A stretch of 64,000 nucleotides of DNA, taken from NCBI RefSeq assembly GCF_016714285.1, contig NZ_JADJNN010000002.1, forward strand, positions 643,001 through 707,000. Direction: 5' to 3'. Below, piece by piece: positions 15,630-23,620 of the stretch. The position numbers were made by a program, and so were the translations under genes. Each line of letters begins with the position of its first letter. Positions within the stretch are counted from its first letter, which is position 1. The stretch comes from Nannocystis sp. (GTDB lineage Bacteria; Myxococcota_A; Polyangia; Nannocystales; Nannocystaceae). Under the pieces are notes generated by a model, which did not search any database, had not been told where the DNA came from, and saw nothing but the letters and a program-made list of their open reading frames with translations.

Positions 15630-17525
15630 TCACGCACGGGCGGCCTCCTGGTGGTGGTGGGTCTCGGCGTAGTGGCCCCCGAGGGCGAGCAGCTCGGCGT
15701 GGGTGCCTCGCTCGAGCACGCGGCCGTCGGCGAGCACGAGGATCTCGTCGGCGTGCTCGAGCACCGAGGTGCGGTGCGAGACGATCACCGTGGTCGGCGG
15801 GAGGCCAGCTGGCGCTTCGGACATGTCCTGGGGGACATGTGCCACGCCGGCCACGCCGGCGACAACTGGTTGGTCGTGGAGCTGGCGGATCGCGGCGACC
15901 AGCTTGACCTCGGTGCCCTGGTCGACCGCCGACAGGATGTCGTCGAGCAGCAGCAGGGCGGGCTTGCGGTAGAGGGCGCGGGCGAGGGCGGTGCGCTGGC
16001 GCTGGCCGCCCGAGAGGGTGACGCCGCGCTCGCCGACCACGGTGTCGAGGCCCTCGGGGAGGGCGCGGAGGTCGTCGTCGAGGCAGGCGGCGGTCAGCAC
16101 GGCGCGCAGCTGGGGGTCGTCGGCTTCGGCCTGTGGGCGGTCGGGTTGTAGGCGGGCAGCGCTGGTGCCGGCGCGCGGAGCGGGCTCGCCGTCGTCGCCG
16201 CGGACGTGGCCGCTGCGTTCGCCTTGCAGGCGGATGTTGTCGCGCAGGGTGGTCGAGAACAGGAAGGGGTCCTGGGGGACCACGGCGAGGCCGGCGCGGA
16301 GCTCGGCGAGGGGCACGGTGGTGATGTCCTTGCCGTCGACGAGGATGGTGCCCGGGGGCGGGGTGTAGACGCGGGCGAGGAGGTTGATGAGGGTGCTCTT
16401 GCCGGCGCCGGTGCGGCCGAAGATGCCGAGAGTTTGACCTGGCCGGAGAGACAGGTCGAGGTCGCGGAGGGCGGGGGTGTCGGCGCCGGGGTAGGTGAAG
16501 GACAGCCTGCGGAGCTCGAGCGAGGGCGGCTGGCGCAGCGCGATCGAGGCCGTGGGGACGGGGAGGTCGTCGGGGGTGGCGATGACCTCGTCGATGCGGG
16601 AGATGGCGATGAGGCCGCGGGAGATGGAGGCGAGGACCCAGGCGAGGGCCATGAGGAGGGCGACCAGGCTGCCGAGCAGGGTGGTGAAGGTGGCGATGGC
16701 GCCGACCTGCATGTCCCCGGCGATGACCCGGTCGCCGCCGATCCACAGGACCAGGGCGGTGCCGACGAGGCCCGAGAGGCCGAGGACGGGCATGGCGAAG
16801 GCGCGCTGCGAGGAGAGGCGGAGCTGGAGGTCGAGGTAGGGTTGGTTGCGCTCGTCGAAGCGGCGCATCAGCGCCTCCTCGGCCGCGTGGGCGCGGGCGG
16901 TGCCGATGCCGGCGTAGCTCTCGAGCACGCGGTCGGACAGGCGCGCGAGCATCTCGAAGGAGACGCGGATCATGGCGTAGAAGCTGCGGACGATGTGGAC
17001 CGTGTAGGCGGTGCCGAGGGCGATCGGGACGATCGACCACAGGGTCAGGACGCGGTCGGTGGTCCACATCTGGACCAGGTGCATGGGGATCGCCACGGCC
17101 ACGTTGAACACCTGCAGCCCGGCGAAGCCGACCAGCAGGCGCACCGACATGGTGTCGTTGGTGGCCATGCTGACCAGCTCGCCGATGCGGCGGCGCAGGA
17201 AGAAGGGCCGCTGCATCGCCAGCAGGTGGCGAAACAGGTCGACGCCGAGGCGAAACTCGACGTCGCGGCCGGGGTTGAAGAACAGCACGCGCGAGAGGGT
17301 GCGGACCACCACCACGGCGAGGGCCCACAGCATCAGCTCGAGCGCGATCGACTGGCCGGCGGCCAGGCCGGCGCCCGCGGGTCCGAGGGCGTCGAGGGCC
17401 CGACCGATGAGCGTCGGGACGCGGACCACCGCGTAGTTGGTGGCGACCAGCATCGCCAACCCGAGCGCGTACTGGGGGATGTTGCGCCGGACGTAGCGCT
17501 TGAAGAATCGCAGGACGAGCTTCAC
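15630..17525 (-). CDS. ABC exporter half-transporter with degenerate Walker B (MdlA-like)
   Basis: A 631-aa half-transporter, GTG start at 17525. Membrane domain about 1-300, then Walker A FGRTGAGKST, signature LSGGQ (LSGGQRQRTALARAL) and Walker B LLLLDDILSAVD, where Asp stands in place of the catalytic Glu. This is the hallmark of the MdlA/YheI-type subunit of heterodimeric exporters, which keep one weak ATP site. Two extra stretches are inserted in the ATPase domain: about 35 aa after LRDNIRLQ and about 20 aa before the H-loop (VIVSHRTS); the latter is encoded around an ACATGTCC/GGACATGT inverted repeat. Its stop is in frame with the downstream partner. Confidence 0.88.
   Translation of the reverse strand: MKLVLRFFKRYVRRNIPQYALGLAMLVATNYAVVRVPTLIGRALDALGPAGAGLAAGQSIALELMLWALAVVVVRTLSRVLFFNPGRDVEFRLGVDLFRHLLAMQRPFFLRRRIGELVSMATNDTMSVRLLVGFAGLQVFNVAVAIPMHLVQMWTTDRVLTLWSIVPIALGTAYTVHIVRSFYAMIRVSFEMLARLSDRVLESYAGIGTARAHAAEEALMRRFDERNQPYLDLQLRLSSQRAFAMPVLGLSGLVGTALVLWIGGDRVIAGDMQVGAIATFTTLLGSLVALLMALAWVLASISRGLIAISRIDEVIATPDDLPVPTASIALRQPPSLELRRLSFTYPGADTPALRDLDLSLRPGQTLGIFGRTGAGKSTLINLLARVYTPPPGTILVDGKDITTVPLAELRAGLAVVPQDPFLFSTTLRDNIRLQGERSGHVRGDDGEPAPRAGTSAARLQPDRPQAEADDPQLRAVLTAACLDDDLRALPEGLDTVVGERGVTLSGGQRQRTALARALYRKPALLLLDDILSAVDQGTEVKLVAAIRQLHDQPVVAGVAGVAHVPQDMSEAPAGLPPTTVIVSHRTSVLEHADEILVLADGRVLERGTHAELLALGGHYAETHHHQEAARA
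15819..15840. repeat. Inverted pair GGACATGTCC/GGACATGT inside the exporter gene
   Basis: ACATGTCC (15821-15828) and GGACATGT (15833-15840) flank a 4-nt loop. The element lies in a poorly conserved insertion of the ATPase domain and belongs to the dispersed palindrome family. Confidence 0.7.
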
Positions 17526-17599
17526 GGGGCGGGGGCGCAGAACATACAGCAGGCCGACGCCGGGCGGACAGGCGCTGCGATCGTCTGGACCAATAAGAA

Positions 17600-17630
17600 T
17601 GGGCCAGCCGGCGCGTGCCGGTCTGGCCCA
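17600..17630 (-). terminator. Strong terminator-like hairpin
   Basis: Arms TGGGCCAG+CCGGC and GCCGG+T+CTGGCCCA around a GCGT loop give 13 bp with one bulged T. On the minus strand it is followed by a T-rich TTCTTATTGG, and it lies 47 nt after the stop of the small lipoprotein gene. Confidence 0.65.
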
Positions 17631-17676
17631 GTGACTTCAGTTGTACTGCCCTTGTCAGGGACTCAGACGAGTGGGC

Positions 17677-17886
17677 TCAGGGAGCGGGCGCCTCGGCGGG
17701 CGCGTCACCCTCGGGAGCTGCCTTGTCGCCCTCGCCCTCGGCGGGCGCCTCACCGTCGGCGGGGGGCGGAGTGGGCTCAGCCGGCTTGACCTCCTCGGGA
17801 TTGGCGGTGTCGGCCTTGGACTTGTTGCAGCCCATGGTGCCGATGGAGAGCGCAGCGAACACAAACGCGATGGTGGCCTTCTTCAT
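17677..17886 (-). CDS. Small lipoprotein with acidic Pro/Ala/Glu tail
   Basis: A 69-aa protein: MKKATIAFVFAALS signal segment, lipobox IGTMGC with Cys20, then a low-complexity acidic tail (KPAEPTPPPADGEAPAEGEG). An AGGAG ribosome site lies about 8 nt before the ATG, and a hairpin terminator follows the stop, so it is a complete single-gene unit. The frame is open far upstream but only this segment has signal-peptide structure. Likely an abundant surface or periplasmic lipoprotein; no specific function can be assigned. Confidence 0.75.
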   Translation of the reverse strand: MKKATIAFVFAALSIGTMGCNKSKADTANPEEVKPAEPTPPPADGEAPAEGEGDKAAPEGDAPAEAPAP

Positions 17887-18092
17887 GAACGATCTCCTGG
17901 ACACCCCTTCGGGAATTTGCGCCCCGCAAGAGGGGCCGCGACGAAGCGGGATCAGCCAAGTACCGCAGTTTCGCGGCAATTGCCAGAGCCGCGTGAATGG
18001 TGCGCAGGGACCGCCTGCGACCGGCGTGAAACTGGGGCCTCGGACCGGCCTGTTGCTGGGTCCGTGGGGGTGAGGGACCCCTCCGAGGCGGA

Positions 18093-18758
18093 CTAGCGCG
18101 GCGCAAGGTCTTCGTCGCGCTCGATCTCGTCGAGGGCCAGCTCGGCGGCGTCGAGGCCCTCGCTCAGCTCCGAGATCAGGGCGGCGAAGCGCTCCTGCTC
18201 GGCCGCGTCGCCGCCGAGGTCGTTGTGCACGTCCTCCCATTGCCGGTAGATGCGTTCGACCAGCGCCTGGGTGCTGCCGGCGTCGACGCCCTCGCGCCGC
18301 AGCTCGCGGTAGCGCTGGGTCAGGTCGGCGACGATGTGGTCCCGGGCGTCGCGCCAGCGTCGGTAGGCGCGTTGAGGGTCGCGGGCCCGGGCCCAGCGGC
18401 GGGCCGAGCGGTCGATGTCGTCGACGCTGCGGCGCAGGGCCTTGACCAGGCCGCGGTAGGCGGCGAGGTGCTCGCGCACGTACTGGCGGCCGCCCTGCTC
18501 GCGGGCGAGGGCCTTCTCGGCGGCGAGGTCGTCGTCGCGGAAGCCGGCCTTGCGGCGGGCCTCGGCGAGCTCCTCGGGGGTCATCGGCGGCGGCGCGGGT
18601 GGTTCGCTGCGGAGTGGTTGTGGGCGCGACGGGGGGGCGGCCGGCTCGGCGCAGCCGATGAGCAGCGTTGTCGCGGCCAGGGTCGCGGCCAGAGTCACGG
18701 CCAATGTTGAGGCCGATGTCGAGGCGGACAGGGCGAGGGGGGTCGCGGGTCGACGCAT
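18093..18758 (-). CDS. Helical lipoprotein of unknown function
   Basis: A 221-aa predicted lipoprotein: long signal segment ending TLLIGC, Pro-rich linker, then about 160 aa rich in Arg, Glu, Asp and Ala with heptad-like helices (VREHLAAYRGLVKALRRS, ERFAALISELSEGLD). No cysteine after the lipid-bearing one and no enzyme motif. I do not recognise a family. It is divergent from xdhC with 115 nt between the starts. Confidence 0.65.
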   Translation of the reverse strand: MRRPATPLALSASTSASTLAVTLAATLAATTLLIGCAEPAAPPSRPQPLRSEPPAPPPMTPEELAEARRKAGFRDDDLAAEKALAREQGGRQYVREHLAAYRGLVKALRRSVDDIDRSARRWARARDPQRAYRRWRDARDHIVADLTQRYRELRREGVDAGSTQALVERIYRQWEDVHNDLGGDAAEQERFAALISELSEGLDAAELALDEIERDEDLAPR

Positions 18759-18857
18759 GGCTCGCTGCGACGGCGGTTGTACGGTGGCTGACGGCGTGCG
18801 GCAAGGCCCCGCGGGCGCTGAGTGGGACGGGGCGATCGGCGAGGCGGGGCTGGCTGC

Positions 18858-18863
18858 TACACT
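18858..18863 (+). promoter_or_regulatory. -10 box TACACT, 10 nt before the xdhC start
   Basis: TACACT then GCGCGCCGCG then ATG at 18874, with no purine-rich ribosome site in between; a leaderless start is likely. Confidence 0.5.
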
Positions 18864-18873
18864 GCGCGCCGCG

Positions 18874-19749
18874 ATGTCCAGCGCCGCCGCCACGCTCGAG
18901 GTCCTGCGCGCCGCTGCATTGGTGCTCGCGGGCAGCGGGGGGCCGGCCGCGCTGGCGACGGTGATCGCCCGCACCGGCTCGGCGCCGCAGGTGGTCGGGG
19001 CGCGGCTGTTGCTGCGGGCCGACGGCACCATGGTGGGCACGGTCGGCGGCGGGGCGATCGAGCAGCAGGTGCTGGCGGCCTGCCGGGCCACCTTGCGCGA
19101 CGGCAGCCCGCAGGTGGTCAAGGCCCACCTCGTGCGCGACCTCGGGATGTGCTGCGGCGGTGCGATGGAGGTGTTCGTGGAGTATCTCGACGCGCAGGCG
19201 CGGCTCATTTTGATCGGCGGTGGACACGTCGCCCAGGCGCTCGCTCCGGTGGCCCGCGGGGTCGGCTTTCGGGTGGTCGTGATCGACGACCGCGAGGAGG
19301 TCCTGGCCCACCCGGCCTTCGTCCCCGACCAGCGCGAGCAGGGCGACGTCGACGAGCTCGAGGTGCTGCTGCGCGACCTCGACGAGCGCGACTATCTGGT
19401 GATCGCGACCCGCGACCACGCCCGCGACGAACAGGCGCTCGCGCAGCTGTTGACCCGGCCGCATCGCTACATCGGGATGATCGGTAGCCGCCGGAAGGTG
19501 CACGCGATCCTGGCCCGCATCGTCCGCCGCGAGCAGGCGCTCGGGCGGCCGGCGCCCGACCTTGCGCGCCTGCACGCCCCCGTGGGCCTCGCGCTCGGCG
19601 GGCGCACGCCGGCCGAGATCGCGGTGTCGATCGTCGCCGAGTTGCTGGCCGATCGCCACGGCGGCAGCGGGGCGCCGATGAACGTCGCCTCGCAGGCGCT
19701 GGCCGATCGCTACGGCGGCAGCGGGGCGCCCGACGCCGCCGCGGAGTGA
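18874..19749 (+). CDS. xdhC: XdhC/CoxI-family molybdoenzyme maturation factor
   Basis: A 291-aa protein. The N-terminal XdhC domain has GTMVGTVGGGAIEQQVL and GMCCGGAMEVFVEYL; the C-terminal Rossmann domain begins LILIGGGHVAQALAPVA and continues to YIGMIGSRRK and GGRTPAEIAVSIVAELLA. In the family it binds molybdenum cofactor and delivers the sulfurated form to xanthine-dehydrogenase-like enzymes. MocA-like cytidylyltransferase lies 2 kb downstream and molybdate import genes are at the window start, but no molybdoenzyme is visible here. The last 36 residues contain an 18-codon duplication (LADRHGGSGAP, then LADRYGGSGAP). Confidence 0.9.
   Translation: MSSAAATLEVLRAAALVLAGSGGPAALATVIARTGSAPQVVGARLLLRADGTMVGTVGGGAIEQQVLAACRATLRDGSPQVVKAHLVRDLGMCCGGAMEVFVEYLDAQARLILIGGGHVAQALAPVARGVGFRVVVIDDREEVLAHPAFVPDQREQGDVDELEVLLRDLDERDYLVIATRDHARDEQALAQLLTRPHRYIGMIGSRRKVHAILARIVRREQALGRPAPDLARLHAPVGLALGGRTPAEIAVSIVAELLADRHGGSGAPMNVASQALADRYGGSGAPDAAAE
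19644..19730. repeat. 33-bp direct repeat at the 3' end of xdhC
   Basis: 19644-19676 and 19698-19730 differ at one base and are 54 nt apart, so the frame is kept; both lie in the last codons of xdhC. Confidence 0.85.
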
Positions 19750-19865
19750 GGCGCGTCGGCGTGCGCGGCCTGCGTGGAAGGGCTCGCAGGCGGTCGGCGG
19801 CCGATGACCCGGGTTGATGGCCTGCCTCGCCCCCTTCTTCGGCGACAGGGTCGCGCCCGGTCGAC

Positions 19866-19871
19866 TACACT
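19866..19871 (+). promoter_or_regulatory. -10 box TACACT, 8 nt before the start
   Basis: TACACT, CGCGGCCG, ATG at 19880. GCGACA at 19842-19847 could serve as a -35 (18-nt spacing). No ribosome site. Confidence 0.55.
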
Positions 19872-19879
19872 CGCGGCCG

Positions 19880-21718
19880 ATGTCTCGTCTGCTCCCCGCG
19901 AAGATCGTGGCCGCCATGGCCCTGCTGCTCGCCGCTCCGGCCTGCGCCAAGAAGACCCCGCCGCCGGCGGTCACGGTGGTGGAGGACCAGCCCGGCGGCG
20001 GCGGCGGCCCGGTCGACAGCGGCGTGATCGCCGAGCCGGCGAAGGCTCGACCGCTGCCGCAGGGCAAGCCGGTGCAGCTGCGGGCCAGCGTCGAGGGTCT
20101 GGGCGACCTGCTGCAGCTGGTCAAGCAGGCGACCACCGCGTGGACCCCGAAGAACCCGATCGACGCCAACGCGTGGATCCAGGCCGCGCTGCTGCAGTTC
20201 GGCTACGGGCCGGGCATGTGGAGCAGCCTCGATCTCAGCGGCGTGATGGCGGCCGACAGCACCTTCTTCCCGGACGACCCAGCCAACGGGCTGCGGCTCA
20301 CGGGCAGCCTGGCGGCGTTGAGCGCCAAGGGCATCATGGACGGCATGCCGTCTGGGCGGCGCCCGCAGCCGCTCGGCAACGGTCTGTGGGAGCTCGTGCA
20401 GGGCGACCTGCGGGTGCTGCTGCGCGAGCAGCCGCGGGCCCTCGAGTTCGCGCTCTCGCCGGCCGACCTCGAGCGCGCGGCGTCGGTGGCGAAGGCCGCC
20501 GCGGGTGGTCGTCGCCTCGAGGTGCACGCGAGCGACTTGCCGCCGGGGCTGTTGTCGGCCGACAACTACTTCGGGCTGCCGAGCGGGCTGCGCAAGCAGC
20601 TCTCGGAGATCTTGCGCGAGACGACCCGCGCCTCGCTCGAGCTCGACGCCGGCACCGACCGTGACCTCGTGCTGGCGCTCTCGGCCGAGGCGCCCTTCGA
20701 TCGCCTGGGCCTCAGCCCGCTGGGCGCCCCGCGCAGCCAGGCCAGCGCGCTCGAGGGCCGGCTGCCCGCGTCGGCGGCGCTGGTGGTCGCGCTGCCGTGG
20801 GGCAGCCCGGAGCTGCTGCACAAGCTGCTCACCAACATCGAGAAGGGCGTCAGCCAGAGCGCGGCCGGCTTCGAGGCGCCGGTGAAGACGGTGATGCAGG
20901 CCGCGCACACGATCCTCGATCAGGTCCAGCACGACGTCGTGATCGCGGTCTACCCCGGCCCGCGCGGCGAGCTCACCGTGCTGATCGCCGCCGACGTGAA
21001 GGACGAGGTCGCCGCGCGCAGGGCGGTGCACGACATCCTCGCCACCGCCAACACGGCCGTGACCACCTTCAACACCCTCGGCGGCGACAAGAAGGACGCC
21101 AGCTTCAGCGTCAGCCTCAAGGCCAACGGCATCAAGGCCGGCGGCGTCGAGGGCGAGCTGTTCACGCTCGGCATGCCCAAGAACATGAACAACGACCTCG
21201 AGGGCGCCCTCCCGCTGCTCAACGACAAGCAGCAGATCGAGATCGCGGCGGTCACCGCTGGCGGCAGCGCGGTGCTCACCCTCGGCCACGACGCCCGCAA
21301 GCTCGCCACCGAGGTCGCCGGCGGCCTCAAGCCGGGCGCGCGAAAGACCAGCCTTGCCAGCGACGGCGGCCTCGCGCTCGCCCGCACCGCCAGCCAGGGC
21401 TGCCACTTCTGCGTCGGCATCGACCCCGTCGCGTTCGCCCGCGTCGCCCTGTTCGCCGACCAGAAGATGCGCGCCGACAAGAAGCGCCTCAAGGACCTCG
21501 ACGACGCCGCCGCCGTGGTCACCCGCCTGGGCGGCGCGCTCGGCGTCGGCATCCGCCTCGACCCCAAGCAGGGCGCCCTCGCGGCCGGCCTGAGCAAGAG
21601 CCTGCTCGTGCTCTCGCCGGCCGACGCCGCCCAGGTCGGCAAGCTGTGGGAGAGCGTCGCCCCGGCCCCGATGCCCGAGGACAAGCCGCTCAGCGGCCCC
21701 AAGGGGCTGCTGCGGTGA
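19880..21718 (+). CDS. Large lipoprotein of unknown function
   Basis: A 612-aa predicted lipoprotein: signal MSRLLPAKIVAAMALLL with lipobox AAPAC, a Gly-rich linker (QPGGGGGPVDSG), then a long globular region with alternating strands and helices and few cysteines, including one CHFC pair near residue 510. No transmembrane segment after the signal and no recognised motif. The ATG at 19880 is supported by the -10 box 8 nt upstream and the signal peptide; an ATG 66 nt earlier lacks both. It lies between xdhC and the mocA-like gene on the same strand, but whether it works with them is unknown. Confidence 0.75.
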   Translation: MSRLLPAKIVAAMALLLAAPACAKKTPPPAVTVVEDQPGGGGGPVDSGVIAEPAKARPLPQGKPVQLRASVEGLGDLLQLVKQATTAWTPKNPIDANAWIQAALLQFGYGPGMWSSLDLSGVMAADSTFFPDDPANGLRLTGSLAALSAKGIMDGMPSGRRPQPLGNGLWELVQGDLRVLLREQPRALEFALSPADLERAASVAKAAAGGRRLEVHASDLPPGLLSADNYFGLPSGLRKQLSEILRETTRASLELDAGTDRDLVLALSAEAPFDRLGLSPLGAPRSQASALEGRLPASAALVVALPWGSPELLHKLLTNIEKGVSQSAAGFEAPVKTVMQAAHTILDQVQHDVVIAVYPGPRGELTVLIAADVKDEVAARRAVHDILATANTAVTTFNTLGGDKKDASFSVSLKANGIKAGGVEGELFTLGMPKNMNNDLEGALPLLNDKQQIEIAAVTAGGSAVLTLGHDARKLATEVAGGLKPGARKTSLASDGGLALARTASQGCHFCVGIDPVAFARVALFADQKMRADKKRLKDLDDAAAVVTRLGGALGVGIRLDPKQGALAAGLSKSLLVLSPADAAQVGKLWESVAPAPMPEDKPLSGPKGLLR

Positions 21719-21724
21719 GGTCTG

Positions 21725-21865
21725 GCCCGGCGGACACGTCGCGGGGGCCAGGTAAACGACCGGTCCTCGCGGACATGTCGCGGGGGCCAGGTAGACCAGT
21801 CCTCGCAGACATGTCCCGGAAGCCAGGTAGACCAGTCCTCACGGACATGTCCCGTGAGCCAGGTA
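21725..21865. repeat. Four imperfect copies of a 36-39-bp tandem repeat
   Basis: Each unit contains GGACATGTC or a variant followed by GCGGGGGCCAGGTA-like sequence; units end at 21754, 21793, 21829 and 21865. The array fills the gap between the stop at 21718 and the next start at 21870. The last three units would encode a 12-aa repeat (RPVLADMSRxPG) in one frame, but that frame is the shadow of the upstream gene and has no start of its own. Confidence 0.85.
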
Positions 21866-21869
21866 AGCA

Positions 21870-22445
21870 GTGACCGCCGCGCCCGCCGCGGTGGTGCTCG
21901 CGGCCGGCGCCTCGACGCGGATGGGCCGCCCGAAGGCGCTGCTGCGCCACGGCGAGCGCAGCTTCGTCGCCTGCGCGGTCGAGCTGGCGGCGGCGGCCGG
22001 CTGCGCGCCGATCGTCGTCGTAACCGGGGCACAGGCGATCTCCGAGCCGCTGGCGGCCACGCTCGTGCACAACCCGGCCTGGCCGATGGGACAGCTGAGC
22101 AGCCTGCAGCGCGGGCTCGCGGCGGTGCTCGAGCTCGGCGAGCCGAGCGGCGTGCTGGTGCTCACCGTCGACCGACCGCACCTGCGCGTCAGCACGGTCA
22201 ACGCCATGGTCGCCGCCTTCCGCGAGGCGCCCGCGTACCTGTGGCAGCCCGAGCACGCCGGCCGCCGCGGCCACCCGCTGATCTACCCGGCCGCGCTGCT
22301 GCCCGCGCTGGCCGCCCTGCCGGCCAGCGGCGACCCGCGCCCGCTGCTGCGCGAGCACGCCGCGCTGCGTCGCGGCCTCGCGGTCGACGACCCGGCGACC
22401 CTCGACAACCTCGACCACCCCGAGGACCTCGCCCGCCTGCGCTGA
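21870..22445 (+). CDS. mocA: MocA/MobA-like nucleotidyltransferase (molybdenum cofactor)
   Basis: A 191-aa nucleotidyltransferase, GTG start. LAAGASTRMGRPKALL at the N-terminus is the nucleotide-binding signature of the MobA/MocA group; VDRPHL near residue 108 supplies the metal-binding Asp (DQPH in most relatives), and GRRGHPLIYP matches the GHP motif. MocA adds CMP to molybdopterin for xanthine-dehydrogenase-type enzymes, which agrees with xdhC nearby. The start directly follows the repeat array. Length is normal for the family. Confidence 0.85.
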   Translation: MTAAPAAVVLAAGASTRMGRPKALLRHGERSFVACAVELAAAAGCAPIVVVTGAQAISEPLAATLVHNPAWPMGQLSSLQRGLAAVLELGEPSGVLVLTVDRPHLRVSTVNAMVAAFREAPAYLWQPEHAGRRGHPLIYPAALLPALAALPASGDPRPLLREHAALRRGLAVDDPATLDNLDHPEDLARLR

Positions 22446-22452
22446 CATCGGT

Positions 22453-22458
22453 TAGGCT
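22453..22458 (+). promoter_or_regulatory. -10 box TAGGCT, 9 nt before the start
   Basis: TAGGCT, GCGCGACCG, ATG at 22468; the gene starts only 22 nt after the previous stop yet appears to have its own leaderless promoter. Confidence 0.45.
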
Positions 22459-22467
22459 GCGCGACCG

Positions 22468-23319
22468 ATGGACCTCCAGCGCGTCGCGCCCCTCCACCCG
22501 CACTTCGACCCCGCGCTCGGCCTGCTCCGCCTCGAGCTCGAGCACGGCAAGGCCAACGAGATCGGCAGCGAGGAGCTCGGCGCCCTCGAGGCACTGTGCG
22601 AGCTGCTCGAGCAGCACGACGAGGTCCGCTGCCTGTGCACGACGAGCCGGCGCGAGAGCGCCAAGGGCACCAAGATCTTCATCTCCGGCGCCAACGTCAG
22701 CGAGCGCGTCGGCTGGAGCGACGAGCGGGTCAAGCAGCACGTGCTCCGCCAGCGCGAGCTGATGCGCCGCCTGCGACACGCGCCGCTGTTCACGGTGGCG
22801 CTCACCCACGGGGTGACCTTCGGCTGGGGCGCCGAGTTCCTGCTCACCGCCGACTACTGCATCGCCACGCCGACGGCCCGCTTCGCCCTCCCCGAGACCG
22901 GCCTGGGGATCGTTCCGGGAGCCCGCGGCACCGCCGAGCTGGCGCTGCAGGTCGGCCCGGCCCAGGCCCTGCGCCTCGGCTGCACCGGCGAGGAGCTCGA
23001 CGCCGACGCCGCGCGACAGATCGGCCTCGTCCACGAGCTCGTCGCCGACCTCGAGGCGGGCCTCGTCCGCGTCGAACAGCTCGCGCTGCGCCTCGCCTCG
23101 CGCTCGCCCACCGCCGTCGCCGCTTACAAGCGCGGCCTGCTCGCCGCCCTCGGCCAACCCGAGGCGCAGCGCCTGGCGATCGAACGCGATGCCTACGAGC
23201 TCTGCGTCGACACCGGCGAGGCCGCGATCGGTCGGGCTGCCTTCAGCGCAAGGCGCGCGCCAGGCGAATCGCCCGTGCCCCCACCCTGGGGCGCCCGTCG
23301 CCTCGAAACCCCCCGATAG
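22468..23319 (+). CDS. Enoyl-CoA hydratase/isomerase (crotonase) family protein
   Basis: A 283-aa crotonase. The oxyanion-hole strand reads GANVSERVGWS and the second NH-donor loop GVTFGWGAEFLLTADYCIAT; PETGLGIVPGARGT is the usual acyl-CoA active-site segment and supplies the Glu of PE.GLG. The C-terminal helices (EELDADAARQIGLVHELV) are also family-typical. Members hydrate, isomerise or cleave acyl-CoA thioesters; substrate cannot be read from sequence. The last 30 residues are Pro/Arg-rich and may be disordered. Confidence 0.85.
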   Translation: MDLQRVAPLHPHFDPALGLLRLELEHGKANEIGSEELGALEALCELLEQHDEVRCLCTTSRRESAKGTKIFISGANVSERVGWSDERVKQHVLRQRELMRRLRHAPLFTVALTHGVTFGWGAEFLLTADYCIATPTARFALPETGLGIVPGARGTAELALQVGPAQALRLGCTGEELDADAARQIGLVHELVADLEAGLVRVEQLALRLASRSPTAVAAYKRGLLAALGQPEAQRLAIERDAYELCVDTGEAAIGRAAFSARRAPGESPVPPPWGARRLETPR

Positions 23320-23620
23320 CGCACTGCCCAACGCGGCCGAACGCGGCCGAACGCGGCCCGTTTCGGCGCGCCTCAGCGCATGAACCCCGGGCGTGCACGC
23401 GAGATTCGCCGCGCTTCGCGACCTGCAACGATCGCACGCCCCCGCTCCCATCGCCGCCAGGAGCACGCGCACTGGCCGAGGCAGTTTTTCGCACAGCCTC
23501 GAGGAGCCCTGTGGAATACTCGCCCCTCGCGCAAAACGAGGCCAGGCGCGGCCCGTTGTCGCCGTGTGCGTTCGCCGTTACAGTCCGGCCGCCTCCGGGC
23601 CAGACCTCGTCCGAGCCCTC
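23320..23620. other. 301-nt gap before the kinase, with a 10-bp tandem repeat
   Basis: Just after the crotonase stop, ACGCGGCCGA is repeated (23331-23340, 23341-23350, and ACGCGGCC at 23351-23358). The rest has no gene. Possible -10 boxes are GAATACT near 23514 and TACAGT near 23577, giving the kinase gene a real leader, unlike many neighbours. Confidence 0.55.

Noticed and set aside
20797..21873. ORF ending in 12-aa repeats RPVLADMSRxPG
   Set aside because: It starts inside the lipoprotein gene in another frame; the repeat is DNA-level and no separate start exists.
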